From Enterococcus sp. BWR-S5 (GTDB lineage Bacteria > Bacillota > Bacilli > Lactobacillales > Enterococcaceae), in the NCBI RefSeq assembly GCF_016745255.1, contig NZ_JADOEQ010000010.1, forward strand, positions 62,001 to 126,000: a stretch of 64,000 nucleotides of DNA, written 5' to 3'. Both the position numbers and the translations under genes were made by a program. The number at the start of each line of letters is the position of its first letter. Position 1 is the stretch's first letter. Below, in pieces: positions 51,932 to 60,895 of the stretch. Under the pieces are notes generated by a model. It was not told the origin of the DNA, did no database searches, and was given only the letters and a program-made list of their open reading frames with translations.

Positions 51932-52963
51932 ATGAGTTTGCAGACAGTTTTGAAAGAAATTAGAGAAAAGAAAATAGCACCGATTTATCTGGTTTTAGGT
52001 ACAGAGATATATCTTAGTGAGCTATTTAAGACAGAGTTGCTGTCTCAGCTTTTTAAACTGGGGGATGATGAGTTTAATGTGACTGCCTATGATATGGAGG
52101 AGACCTCACTTTCAGCTGCGTTGGCAGAAGCAGAAACATTGCCGTTTTTTGGCGATCATCGCTTAGTTTTTATTGAAAATCCATATTTTCTAACCAGCGA
52201 AAAAAAATCAACAGGCATTGAGCATGATATGAAGGAGCTGACAGCTTATTTAGAACAGCCTTCTGATTCTACTGTCCTTGTGTTTCATGCAAATGTAGAA
52301 AAGCTTGATGAACGAAAGAAGATAAGCAAGCTGCTAAAGAAGAAAGCAGTAGTAGTTGATGTTTCTCCAATGGATGAAAAAGCATTGAAAACATATGTGC
52401 AGCAATCGATTCAAAGTGAAGGGTATACGATTGAGCCGAAAGCATTTGATTTGCTGCTCCATCTATCTGATTTTCAATTGACAAAGGTGATGGGCGAGCT
52501 GCAAAAGCTGTATCTATTTTCTTCAGAGGAGAAGCGTATCCTGTTGACCACGGTTGAAGCATTGGTTCCTAAATCATTGGAACATAATGTATTTGATTTA
52601 AGCTCAGAGATTCTTTCAGGCAATAGCGGAAAAGCCTTGCAGACCTATGGAGATTTACTGCTGCAGGGAGAAGAAACCATCAAGCTGTCGGCAATTTTAG
52701 TAAGTCAGATTCGACTGCTTTTACAAATCAAAATTTTGGCACAGTTGGGCTATCAGCAGGCAAATATTGCCGAGGCTCTAAAGATTCATCCCTATCGTAT
52801 CAAGTTAGGCATACAGCAGAGCAAGCGCTTTGAGCTCTCTCGACTGGAAAAAATCTTTGATGAATTGGTTGAAAATGATTTTATAGTAAAAACCGGAAAG
52901 ATGGATAAAGAGTTACTGTTTGAGCTGTTTATTCTTAAAATATCGGAACAAACCAAACGGTAA
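51932..52963 (+). CDS. holA: DNA polymerase III subunit delta
   Basis: A 343-residue clamp-loader subunit: KIAPIYLVLGTEIYLSELFKTELL at the N-terminus, LPFFGDHRLVFIENPYFLT, and the C-terminal collar domain with NVFDLSSEILSGNSGKALQTYGDLLLQGEETIKLSAILVSQIRLL. It opens the beta clamp. AGAGGGAT precedes the ATG. Its place between comEC and rpsT is conserved in Firmicutes. Confidence 0.93.
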   Translation: MSLQTVLKEIREKKIAPIYLVLGTEIYLSELFKTELLSQLFKLGDDEFNVTAYDMEETSLSAALAEAETLPFFGDHRLVFIENPYFLTSEKKSTGIEHDMKELTAYLEQPSDSTVLVFHANVEKLDERKKISKLLKKKAVVVDVSPMDEKALKTYVQQSIQSEGYTIEPKAFDLLLHLSDFQLTKVMGELQKLYLFSSEEKRILLTTVEALVPKSLEHNVFDLSSEILSGNSGKALQTYGDLLLQGEETIKLSAILVSQIRLLLQIKILAQLGYQQANIAEALKIHPYRIKLGIQQSKRFELSRLEKIFDELVENDFIVKTGKMDKELLFELFILKISEQTKR

Positions 52964-52996
52964 ATGGATACAGACATACAGTCGATCCGGACCTTG

Positions 52997-53026
52997 TTTC
53001 ATACTGAATATTGATTCAGTATGAAA
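52997..53026. repeat. Perfect 13-bp hairpin between holA and rpsT
   Basis: TTTCATACTGAAT (52997-53009) and ATTCAGTATGAAA (53014-53026) with a 4-nt loop. No T-run follows on either strand, so it is not a classical terminator, though it may protect mRNA 3' ends. Confidence 0.6.
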
Positions 53027-53060
53027 GGAAAGAGTTCAGAAAGACTGTATGTTTTTGCGT

Positions 53061-53090
53061 ATAAAAAGAAGCTGACAAAAGTCAGCTTCT
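53061..53090 (-). terminator. Intrinsic terminator of rpsT
   Basis: AGAAGCTGAC (53067-53076) and GTCAGCTTCT (53081-53090) with an AAAA loop. On the minus strand it is followed by TTTTTAT. Confidence 0.88.
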
Positions 53091-53100
53091 AAAAGGTCAA

Positions 53101-53364
53101 TTATTTAGCTAATTGTTTGCTTAAGCGAGATTTATCGCGGTTCGCTTTGTTTTTATGGATTAAACCTTTAGTTTCAGCCATATCAACAGCTTTTACAGCG
53201 TCTTTATAAAGTGCATCTACATTGTCAGCTCCAGCTGCTACAGCTTCTTCAAATTTCTTGATAGCTGTACGCATAGCGTTAGTTTGAGATGAATTTTTAG
53301 CATTCGCGTTTGCAGAAGTACGTACACGTTTGATTGCAGATTCAATATTTGGCATTTCTTTCAC
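53101..53364 (-). CDS. rpsT: 30S ribosomal protein S20
   Basis: An 87-residue basic helical protein with the S20 pattern: [21 protein letters not shown] in its N-terminal helix (the frame begins MKEMPNIES, so the mature start may be the second Met), [21 protein letters not shown] and [15 protein letters not shown]. It binds 16S rRNA early in 30S assembly. GAGGTGAAAGAAATG supports the ATG at 53355 as the probable start, giving 84 residues. Confidence 0.93.
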   Translation of the reverse strand: MKEMPNIESAIKRVRTSANANAKNSSQTNAMRTAIKKFEEAVAAGADNVDALYKDAVKAVDMAETKGLIHKNKANRDKSRLSKQLAK

Positions 53365-53422
53365 CTCCGATAAAATAGGGTCTTACAAATTGGACAATCC
53401 AAAATGTAATTCAACAGTAATC

Positions 53423-53451
53423 ATTATACCGAATCCATTCAGTCATTGCAA
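53423..53451 (-). promoter_or_regulatory. rpsT promoter
   Basis: On the minus strand TTGCAA (53451-53446), a 17-nt spacer and TATAAT (53428-53423), about 60-70 nt before the rpsT start. Confidence 0.7.
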
Positions 53452-53544
53452 TAAAAGATGACAAGATTTTTTCCTTAACAGCTAAATAATTTTTTTCAAG
53501 GTGCTATGATGGTGCTGTTCCGTTCGTCTACTCAAGGGCTATCA

Positions 53545-53574
53545 TTGGTAAAAAAGAACACAAGATTGTAGAAT
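53545..53574 (+). promoter_or_regulatory. Candidate promoter of the exopolysaccharide operon
   Basis: TTGGTA (53545-53550), an 18-nt spacer and TAGAAT (53569-53574), 31 nt before the ATG at 53606. Confidence 0.45.
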
Positions 53575-53605
53575 GAAGAAAAATATTGTGAAAGTATGAG
53601 GGTGT

Positions 53606-54775
53606 ATGAAAAAGCGTATAGGGCTTATTATTATTGCCATGCTGATAGGAGCAGGAGGCTTCTTTTTTTGGCAAAGCAATCAAAAAACAACAGTAGAGGT
53701 CTCGTCAGTTGATGAGGGTGTAAAAAAAATGATGGATAGTAGTCCGGAGGATTTTATGCTGACGTTCGGTAAATCAAATGAAGAAATTCAAAATCGTCGC
53801 TCGATATTAAAAACGTTTATTCAGCAGAAATTGATGAAGGACGGGAATATCGTCACCAACTACTTACCTGATGCTGAACAACAAAATGTTGCAACCGGAC
53901 ATGATCTTTTAAGTGAATCTGCTGGGTTGTATCTTCTTGATCTTGCGGCTAAAGATACAAAGGGACGATTTGATGTGTTTTATAAACGAACAATGGACAC
54001 CTTTTACGATGGTACACAGTTCAGTTACCGTGTTTCAGACAAGGGGGAGAAGTATAAAGTAAATGCCAGCTTGGATGATTTGCGTATTTTACGGGCATTA
54101 ATTATCGCGAAGGCTAACTTTGAGACAAATGATTATGATGACGACATTCAAAGCATTAGTGAAAAGTTTATTAAAAATTCAACCAATGACGGGCTTCTGA
54201 TTGATTTTTATGATGAGGAGCATGATGAAAAATCACAGGAGATTTCGCTTTTCTATTTAGATTTTAAAACTTTAGGTTATTTGTATCAGCTGCATGGGAT
54301 TGATGTGAAATATTTGCAGTACCAAGTAAATCTTGCAAAAGACGGATACATCTCTGATGATTTTCCTTTGTATCATCAGAAGTATAGCTACCAAGCAGAA
54401 GAATATCAGGATGGTGAGAGTGTCAATATTATTGAATCTCTATTGACCATTCGTTATCTGGCAGAAGTTGGCGAAGCGCAGCAGAGCAGCTTAGATTTTG
54501 TTAAAGAGCATGTAGCGAAAGGAACCTTGTTCAATGCCTATGATCTCAACGGCAATCCTGTCGATAAAAATCAGTCTGCTGCCAGTTATGCGATTGCTGC
54601 ACTCATTGGTTATTTTACGGATGATGAAGAGCTTTATAAACAAGCTGTATCTATTCTGGAAAACTTTCAAATGATGGATGCAACAAATGTCCTTTACGGA
54701 GGCTTTGGTGATCCGATCACGAAGGAAGTTTATTCTTTTAATAATTTGATGGCACTCCTCGCGTATGGGCTTTAA
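53606..54775 (+). CDS. Membrane-anchored glycoside hydrolase family 8-like protein (PssZ/BcsZ-like)
   Basis: A 389-residue protein with an N-terminal TM anchor (about 5-22) and an extracytoplasmic (alpha/alpha)6-barrel domain. GH8 hallmarks are SESAGLYLLDLA with the candidate acid Glu104, and ASLDDLRILRALI with candidate base Asp157/158. GH8 enzymes (BcsZ; Listeria PssZ) cut the polymer made by their own locus and support secretion or release. It is first in the exopolysaccharide operon and overlaps the next frame by one base. GAGGGTGT precedes the ATG. Confidence 0.75.
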   Translation: MKKRIGLIIIAMLIGAGGFFFWQSNQKTTVEVSSVDEGVKKMMDSSPEDFMLTFGKSNEEIQNRRSILKTFIQQKLMKDGNIVTNYLPDAEQQNVATGHDLLSESAGLYLLDLAAKDTKGRFDVFYKRTMDTFYDGTQFSYRVSDKGEKYKVNASLDDLRILRALIIAKANFETNDYDDDIQSISEKFIKNSTNDGLLIDFYDEEHDEKSQEISLFYLDFKTLGYLYQLHGIDVKYLQYQVNLAKDGYISDDFPLYHQKYSYQAEEYQDGESVNIIESLLTIRYLAEVGEAQQSSLDFVKEHVAKGTLFNAYDLNGNPVDKNQSAASYAIAALIGYFTDDEELYKQAVSILENFQMMDATNVLYGGFGDPITKEVYSFNNLMALLAYGL

Positions 54776-54795
54776 TGGGAAATGAGGGATTGATG

Positions 54796-56265
54796 ATGAA
54801 GTTTAAGGATTTATTACGTTCGCTGAGCCGGTATGTATCACCGGCGTGGATGGCGGTGCTGCTTGTTGGAATACCCGCAATTATTTTGCTTTTTATTCCG
54901 CCAATTAATGGCTTGGCGGATAATGGCGATTATTTTATGATATTGAATACAAACAATCTGTATATTCAAAATCCGGAAACCTATCAATACAACAGCTATT
55001 TTCAAAACGTTTATGGTATCAGACAGTTTTTTAATCAAACGGATACCGGTTTTCTTTCTACCGGTGGGCTGTTTATTACGGTAGCAGTCTGGCTGAACAA
55101 GCTTTTTTTCAGTAGTCATTTGTTCGATCTGCGGTTTCTGGGAGCTGTCTATCTTATTGCTTTGCTGCCGGCAATCTATCTATTAACGAATGCGTTGACG
55201 TTTGGTATGGAAAAAAAGCGCAGCTATATTACTGCTGCAATTGTAGGCTTCATGTTTGGTGATGGGATGTACATCATTTATTTTAATTCATTTTACCCGG
55301 AAGCGGCTGCGTACATCGGACTGCTCTATTTTGTTGCAGTACTGCTTTATTTTTTTAGAGTAAAGACCAGTGTCTATGGTTTCTCCATCAGTATGTTGGT
55401 TTCTGTTCTTATTTTTATCGGCGCATATCGGCAGTTTCTCTTTTTGATTGTCGGTGTAGTAATTACAGCAGCAGGCTTGCTAACCTATTTGTCGAATCGA
55501 ACTCAGCAACTGACATTAGTTGCTACAGTTTTAGGATTGACGGGCTTATTTATAACCCTGTTTACATTGACTCCTGACATGACCTATGATCGGGACGTCT
55601 ATCATAGTGTGAATCGCGGCTTGAATTTGGATGCTGAATCACCAGGAGAAATCTTGGCAGAGGGCGATGTGAATCCGCAATATGGATTATTAAGGGGCTC
55701 CAGCTATTATGATGAATTTTCACCTATTCCATTAAACTCAGCTTCATTAAAGAAAGAGTTCCTTAATCAAACCACTCATCTCTGGGTTGCCGCTTCCTAT
55801 TTTTTGCATCCTAAAGAGCTGTCCAAGCTGTTGGCTATAGGGGTAAAGGATATGTATTTGATAAAGCCAAACGAACTAGGAAATTATCTTGAGAAGGATA
55901 GTAGTGAGGCTGGTCAGAAAACGAAGTTTTTTGCATTATACAGTCAAATAAAAGCAGCGGTCTTTCCAAAGAATTTTGGTTTCTTCCTTTTGTTTGCAGC
56001 AGTCATTTTAGTTGTTTATGGTATTGGCTTTTATCAAGGCCTTAAGAAAGGTCAGCGTTGGCTTTGTTTTCGATTTTTTATTGTGTTGGGATTATTTCTT
56101 AACTTCTTCCTGACATTTATCGTTGCGGCTATATACGTAGGAGATGCTGATTTTACCAGGCACCTATTTTTAACCTCTGTTTACTTTGATTTGCTTCTAT
56201 TGGTGTTTATTTCAGACTTACTGGGAAATAGGATTTTGTCAGATGAAAGGACGTCGTTTATATGA
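54796..56265 (+). CDS. Polytopic membrane protein, WsfD-like (putative GT-C hexosyltransferase)
   Basis: A ~489-residue protein with about 11-12 TM helices. The first extracytoplasmic loop carries PINGLADNGDYFMI, an acidic Asp-containing motif in the place where GT-C glycosyltransferases keep catalytic Asp. WsfD-like proteins add hexoses to cell-surface glycans. In a Pss-like locus this would suit side-chain decoration of the polymer outside the membrane. The start is ambiguous: ATG codons at 54775, 54793 and 54796, the last best spaced (7 nt) from GAGGG. It is coupled to its neighbours on both sides. Confidence 0.6.
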   Translation: MKFKDLLRSLSRYVSPAWMAVLLVGIPAIILLFIPPINGLADNGDYFMILNTNNLYIQNPETYQYNSYFQNVYGIRQFFNQTDTGFLSTGGLFITVAVWLNKLFFSSHLFDLRFLGAVYLIALLPAIYLLTNALTFGMEKKRSYITAAIVGFMFGDGMYIIYFNSFYPEAAAYIGLLYFVAVLLYFFRVKTSVYGFSISMLVSVLIFIGAYRQFLFLIVGVVITAAGLLTYLSNRTQQLTLVATVLGLTGLFITLFTLTPDMTYDRDVYHSVNRGLNLDAESPGEILAEGDVNPQYGLLRGSSYYDEFSPIPLNSASLKKEFLNQTTHLWVAASYFLHPKELSKLLAIGVKDMYLIKPNELGNYLEKDSSEAGQKTKFFALYSQIKAAVFPKNFGFFLLFAAVILVVYGIGFYQGLKKGQRWLCFRFFIVLGLFLNFFLTFIVAAIYVGDADFTRHLFLTSVYFDLLLLVFISDLLGNRILSDERTSFI

Positions 56266-57836
56266 AAAAACTCGTCATTATATGCTTAGGTATTGTCTCG
56301 GGTCTGTTCATGTTTACGACGAAAGCCGAAGCAGCAGAGTCAGAACGAGTTCTATTGGTTTACGATAGCTTGAATTTGGCGGATGAAGGTGAAAAAAAGG
56401 TTGATTCTCTTCAGCGGCTGTTAACAAGTATGGGGGTTCAGGTGGACACCGTACAGGATAGCGATTACCTGAAAGGAAGCTTGAGGGAAGATGTTTACAC
56501 AGGCGTCCTTTCTTTTGTGAACTGGACAGAAAAAGGGATACGCTCAGAGGTGTTTGTCAAGGATCGAGCAGGGTTTAATGGAAAAAAACTGCATATTGGA
56601 ATGGCAGTCATGGAGGATGAAGCGCAAGACTTCGATGGAACCTTTAAGCAATTAAGTCATCGGCAATACACCCTCACTCATCAAAAGGAACAATACCGAC
56701 AGCAGCTGGATTATCAGGATCAAAGCTTAATTTTGGATGATGCTTCCGGCACTTCATTTGGTACGTTAAAATCACAGGAGCTGACTGAAAAAACCTATTC
56801 CTTTGGAGTGATTCAAGGCAGCAGCGGGTTTTTACCTATGTACGATACAACGGGCGCAATTTTTCTTCAAAGTGCCGAGCTGATTCAGGCATGGCTTGGA
56901 AAGAACAGTAGTTTCAAACCAATGCTGACGTTTAAAGGCTTCACGCCGGTAAATGATATGGAGATTGCTAATTCATTTATTGATGAAATCAACCAAAAGG
57001 CATTGTACTACGTATTAAGCTCTACGGGTACACAACGAAACAATGAGTTGCTTACTTATAAGATTTTTATTGAGCTGTTAACCAAAGCTCAAAAATCAGG
57101 GTTGATCTTTCTGACCGTGCCTGCGGTAAACAGTGTGGATCTTAACGATAATCATGCACTGAGGGGGATAATGGAGGAGCAGATTAGTCTACTTGTTTCA
57201 AGTGATTTATACCCAGTGGGTATTAGTGCACCCGGCTACTGGAATCAGGATACACAGTATCGAGCGGATGCGTTAGCCTATTCGGAATCGATTATTTTAG
57301 AGGAGAACCCCTCTCAAGAAGATATACATTATCGCGTACAAGACAATCGGGCGGAAACCTATCCGACAGCATTTTATTCATTAACGATGCAGGAGCTTGA
57401 GGATGTCGAATGGTTGCAGTCCGGCAGATATACAGAATATGAGTTTCCAACTGCTGTTAGTCTGGCCATTGATTTTCCAACGGATCGTTCATCAGAAAAA
57501 CGTGCGTTGGAGGTAATTGAGAACAGTGTGTTCAATTTTGGACAGAATTATGATGAAAAATATGTATTTCAAGTAGATACACAAACACAAAATATTGCGT
57601 ATATAGATGGACGACTTGCATTGAATGGAAAAACCGTTAGTCAGTTTGTATCAGATGAACAGACTGTATTGCCGGAGGAAGAGTTCAAAGGACTGTTCGC
57701 GAACTTCTTTCAACGAGTGAATGTCGGATTAATTTGGTTTATCGCTAGTGTATTAGTTATCTTAATTTTGCTGTTCGTTCGTGGTAATCGAAATTATCGA
57801 TCAAAATACATGAATCAGGGAGGGAAAAAGAAATGA
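56262..57836 (+). CDS. DUF2334-like extracytoplasmic protein without catalytic motifs, membrane-tethered
   Basis: A 524-residue protein with a signal peptide (about 1-24, TTKAEAAES), an extracytoplasmic region whose middle (about 222-350) resembles the DUF2334 deacetylase-like barrel, and a C-terminal TM helix (about 487-505) with a basic tail. The position where metal-dependent members have Asp (xxDDVS-like) reads LTFKGFTPVND. The HGYxH-type segment reads IFLTVPAVN. It therefore looks non-catalytic and perhaps is a structural part of the secretion complex. It overlaps both neighbours by 4 nt. Confidence 0.6.
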   Translation: MKKLVIICLGIVSGLFMFTTKAEAAESERVLLVYDSLNLADEGEKKVDSLQRLLTSMGVQVDTVQDSDYLKGSLREDVYTGVLSFVNWTEKGIRSEVFVKDRAGFNGKKLHIGMAVMEDEAQDFDGTFKQLSHRQYTLTHQKEQYRQQLDYQDQSLILDDASGTSFGTLKSQELTEKTYSFGVIQGSSGFLPMYDTTGAIFLQSAELIQAWLGKNSSFKPMLTFKGFTPVNDMEIANSFIDEINQKALYYVLSSTGTQRNNELLTYKIFIELLTKAQKSGLIFLTVPAVNSVDLNDNHALRGIMEEQISLLVSSDLYPVGISAPGYWNQDTQYRADALAYSESIILEENPSQEDIHYRVQDNRAETYPTAFYSLTMQELEDVEWLQSGRYTEYEFPTAVSLAIDFPTDRSSEKRALEVIENSVFNFGQNYDEKYVFQVDTQTQNIAYIDGRLALNGKTVSQFVSDEQTVLPEEEFKGLFANFFQRVNVGLIWFIASVLVILILLFVRGNRNYRSKYMNQGGKKK

Positions 57837-59095
57837 CGATTACAGATATCATCATGTTGGCGGCGACGCTGATTATTTGGTCGCTATTAATTGTCAACAT
57901 GATTTTGGTTATCGCAGGTTACATCTATTACTTGCGAACAGACCCTAAAGGCCCGCCTGAACTGGATGATGAAACGGCACCATTTGTTACGATTATGGTT
58001 CCGGCTCACAATGAAGGAATTGTGATTGTAAAGACAGTAGAGGCACTTTTGAATTTTAATTTTCCTCAGGATAAATATGAAATTATTGTAATTAATGACA
58101 ATTCCAGTGATAACAGTGCAGAGTTGTTAGAGAACTTAGGCAGAGAATACCCGAGCCGCAACCTGCATGTTATCAACACAGACAGTATTACCGGCGGCAA
58201 AGGAAAGTCTAATGCTTTAAATATAGGTTTCAAGCAAGCAAAAGGTGAAGTTATTGCAATCTATGATGCAGACAATACCCCGGAGCCTAATGCTTTACGC
58301 TATCTTGTGGCTGAACTGGTCGAGGGGGATGAGTATGGAGCAGTCATTGGAAAATTCAGAACTAGAAACAAAGAAACAAATTTGCTAACAAAATTTATCA
58401 ATATTGAAACGTTGGCTTTTCAATGGATGGCTCAAGCCGGTCGATTCCAGTTGTTTAAGCTTTGTACGATACCCGGAACAAATTTTATTGTTCGCAGAAG
58501 TATCATCGAAGAAATTGGAGGCTGGGATGATAAAGCGTTGGCAGAAGACACGGAAATCAGCTTTAGAATCTACATGATGGGCTATAAAATTAAGTTTCAG
58601 CCCAAAGCTGTCACTTGGGAGCAGGAACCACAAACGCTCTCGGTCTGGTTTCGTCAGAGAACTCGTTGGGTAAAAGGAAATATTTATGTCATTGTCAAAA
58701 ATGCAAAGCTGTTATTCGATCATCGAGCTAGAAAAATCCGCTTTGACATTCTTTATTTTCTATCCATTTATTTTTTGCTCATGACATCACTGGTTTTATC
58801 TGATGTGTTCCTAGTGTTATCGGTGTCCGGTTACGCGCATACGAATCTGCAGGGCTTCAGCAACTCGTTATGGGGCTTGGCAGTCGTTTTGTTTATCTTC
58901 AGCACATTTCTTAGTATTAGTACGGAAAAAGGGGAGATGAATCTCCAAAATATTGGTGTTATCAGTCTAATGTATGTGACCTATAGCCAAATGTGGCTGG
59001 TGGTAGCAGCTTATGGAATGTTCATGTATATCAAAGAAAAGGTATTCCACAAAGAAAACGCAACAAAATGGTACAAAACAGAAAGATTTAAGTAA
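57833..59095 (+). CDS. Processive GT2 polysaccharide synthase (PgaC/BcsA/PssC-like)
   Basis: A 420-residue membrane glycosyltransferase with an N-terminal TM helix and a GT2 domain: TIMVPAHNEG, VINDNSSD, DxD in IYDADN (Asp145/Asp147), catalytic base in ALAEDTE (Asp239) and Q-x-x-RW in RQRTRWVKG (275-279). C-terminal TM helices form the export channel. There is no PilZ domain. It polymerises a beta-linked glycan, and UDP-GlcNAc or UDP-ManNAc is likely given the epimerase at 63908. The expected partner (BcsB-like) is separated from it by inserted DNA at 59096-60889. Confidence 0.85.
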   Translation: MTITDIIMLAATLIIWSLLIVNMILVIAGYIYYLRTDPKGPPELDDETAPFVTIMVPAHNEGIVIVKTVEALLNFNFPQDKYEIIVINDNSSDNSAELLENLGREYPSRNLHVINTDSITGGKGKSNALNIGFKQAKGEVIAIYDADNTPEPNALRYLVAELVEGDEYGAVIGKFRTRNKETNLLTKFINIETLAFQWMAQAGRFQLFKLCTIPGTNFIVRRSIIEEIGGWDDKALAEDTEISFRIYMMGYKIKFQPKAVTWEQEPQTLSVWFRQRTRWVKGNIYVIVKNAKLLFDHRARKIRFDILYFLSIYFLLMTSLVLSDVFLVLSVSGYAHTNLQGFSNSLWGLAVVLFIFSTFLSISTEKGEMNLQNIGVISLMYVTYSQMWLVVAAYGMFMYIKEKVFHKENATKWYKTERFK

Positions 59096-59147
59096 ATGAT
59101 TTTCAAACATTGGTATTACTCGATTTTTGTTTCTCTGAATACCCTTT

Positions 59148-59700
59148 TTAGAAATTTAAATAATTTGCTAACTTGTTAATGGATTCTTTCTCAGCTCCTT
59201 TTGTTACATGAGTGTATATATCTAATGTAGTTTTTACATTTGAATGTTTGGACCTTTTTTATTGTTGCGCCAGACTCAAACAACAATGAGGCTTGTGTGT
59301 CGAAAGGAATGTGCGTAATTTTCATGTCAAGTTCGTTCAATAAGTAGTTGATTTTCTTATGATCGTGAACCATTCATTAGGTCGACAGAAAATTAGCTGC
59401 TTATTGTCGTTTTTTTGTCTTTGTCCAAAGGAGAAGAGCCATTCCTTTTGCTGCTTTTTTCATAACTTAAGTTCATTCATAGTAATTGTATCTAAGGATA
59501 GTAATCGTTGTGAAGGTTTAGTTTTAGGCGTTGAAATTGTGTACTTCTTATTAGTATAGGCAGAAGTGTTAGTAATTGAAACTGTACCTTGCTTAAATCA
59601 ATGTCATCCCATGTTAGTGCGTAGAGTTCGCCTTTCGTATTCCGATGTGGGCTGCCTTTTCGGGTAGTTAATCTATCCCAATCTGCAAGTGAAAATTGTT
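59148..59700 (-). pseudogene. Decayed tyrosine-type integrase
   Basis: Minus-strand reading in shifting frames recovers an integrase. RKGELYALTWDDIDLSK-like text (the Arg box, here NTKGELYALTWDDIDLSK) lies near 59640-59590. HIPFDTQASLLFESGATIKK replaces the usual GFRHTxASLLFExGATIK near 59330-59270. The end, HSNVKTTLDIYTHVTKGAEK with the catalytic Tyr region, is near 59235-59175, closing at TAA 59148. At least three frame changes and loss of the RHT box make it non-functional. It lies inside the exopolysaccharide operon, which marks a past integration event. Confidence 0.8.
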
Positions 59701-59817
59701 TTTTATTTTTCTATTTTTGTCAAAAAGTGTAAAAGTTATTCATGAAATAAATAGATTTTATACATGCTTATGTTATACTTACATATGTAAAAAATATATC
59801 TTAAAGGAGTTTTTCAA

Positions 59818-60645
59818 ATGGCTAAAAAAACATGGGGAAAAATTGGATTGGTCGTCGCTGGATTAGCAACAATATCGTTGTTAGGAACTGAATTTTCTGG
59901 TGCAGATGAGAAGAAAGTGTACATATCAGATGACAATTTAAGGGCGGCTGTTCTGGAGTCTGCAAAGTATGATCCAGAGACAGGTGAGGAAGTAGTTATT
60001 GAAAATGAATTACCAACAATTAGTCAAGTAGAAAAAATGAAAGATTTATATTTCTATAATGTACGATCTCTAGAGGGCATTCAGCATGCCAAGAGTGTAC
60101 AAAGGCTAAACTACTCTCCTGCTCATGATGGAGAAAGTGTTATCGATTTTAGACCTCTTTCGGGTATGGACAGTTTAGAAGAGTTTTTTGTTTATAATTT
60201 CGAACCAAATCGTACAACACCGTTAGATATTTCAGCATTCGGAGAATTAAAAAGCCTAACTTATTTACACTTAGGATATTTTGCTTCAGTATTTGATTTC
60301 AGTCCATTATCAAAAGTGGAAACACTTGAGCGTGCTACAATATTAGGACATGGGATGGTAGAATTTCCTGTAGTTTATATATCGAGAGATACGAAGACAC
60401 ATATGATGGGACATCCAGTGACATATTCGACTCAGTTTGATGGAGAAAGAAGTGTCAGTGTTAATCTTAAACATGATGAAGAATATTTGGAAGATGAAGC
60501 GACTGTAACTCTTGAAGGAACAAAAGTAACAATCACTAACATTAGCGAAGAGGCTAATAAAATTCATTTAAGATTTGAGGCCAATTCTCAAGATGAAAAC
60601 TTTTATGCAGGTACAGATTGTGTAATACCAATCGTTTGGTACTAA
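59818..60645 (+). CDS. Secreted leucine-rich-repeat protein (internalin-like, no anchor)
   Basis: A 275-residue protein with a signal peptide (about 1-30, SLLGTEFSGADE) and a few irregular leucine-rich repeats (about 60-175; MKDLYFYNVRSLEGIQHAKS, FRPLSGMDSLEEFFVYNFEP, ELKSLTYLHLGY). A C-terminal beta-rich domain (about 200-275) follows. No LPXTG, GW or lipobox is seen, so it should be released. It has its own extended -10 (TGTTATACT, 59771-59779) and AAAGGAG. It does not look like an exopolysaccharide gene, and its neighbours (integrase remnant, IS-end-like palindrome) point to acquisition. Confidence 0.7.
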   Translation: MAKKTWGKIGLVVAGLATISLLGTEFSGADEKKVYISDDNLRAAVLESAKYDPETGEEVVIENELPTISQVEKMKDLYFYNVRSLEGIQHAKSVQRLNYSPAHDGESVIDFRPLSGMDSLEEFFVYNFEPNRTTPLDISAFGELKSLTYLHLGYFASVFDFSPLSKVETLERATILGHGMVEFPVVYISRDTKTHMMGHPVTYSTQFDGERSVSVNLKHDEEYLEDEATVTLEGTKVTITNISEEANKIHLRFEANSQDENFYAGTDCVIPIVWY

Positions 60646-60670
60646 GAAGAAAATTCAAGCCTAGTCAGAT

Positions 60671-60711
60671 TGTAGTGACCCCAAAAAGTCTAACTTTTTG
60701 GGGTCACTACA
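60671..60711. repeat. 19-bp perfect palindrome resembling abutted IS ends
   Basis: TGTAGTGACCCCAAAAAGT (60671-60689) and its exact complement (60693-60711) with a 3-nt loop. The arm, extended on the minus strand to ..AAGTTAGAC, is similar to terminal repeats I remember from IS3/IS150-group elements of lactic acid bacteria. It may alternatively end the LRR gene transcript, as a T-run follows at about 60728-60736. Confidence 0.55.
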
Positions 60712-60895
60712 TAATTGAGTTTCAGGGCTTTTTTTTTGCATCAAAATGAACCCCCTTTGAATACCTTTTTTTAATATTTTATGTTATTAAACAATACATA
60801 TGATTGGCTAAAATGTTGATTTGTAGGTAATATATCTTTGTATGCCATTATTTTTTTGAGAAAACAAAACAGAAAGGTTTAAGTGAGGGATGACG

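Noticed and set aside
59191-59373. 60-codon minus-strand frame as a separate gene
   Set aside because: It is one in-frame piece of the frameshifted integrase pseudogene.
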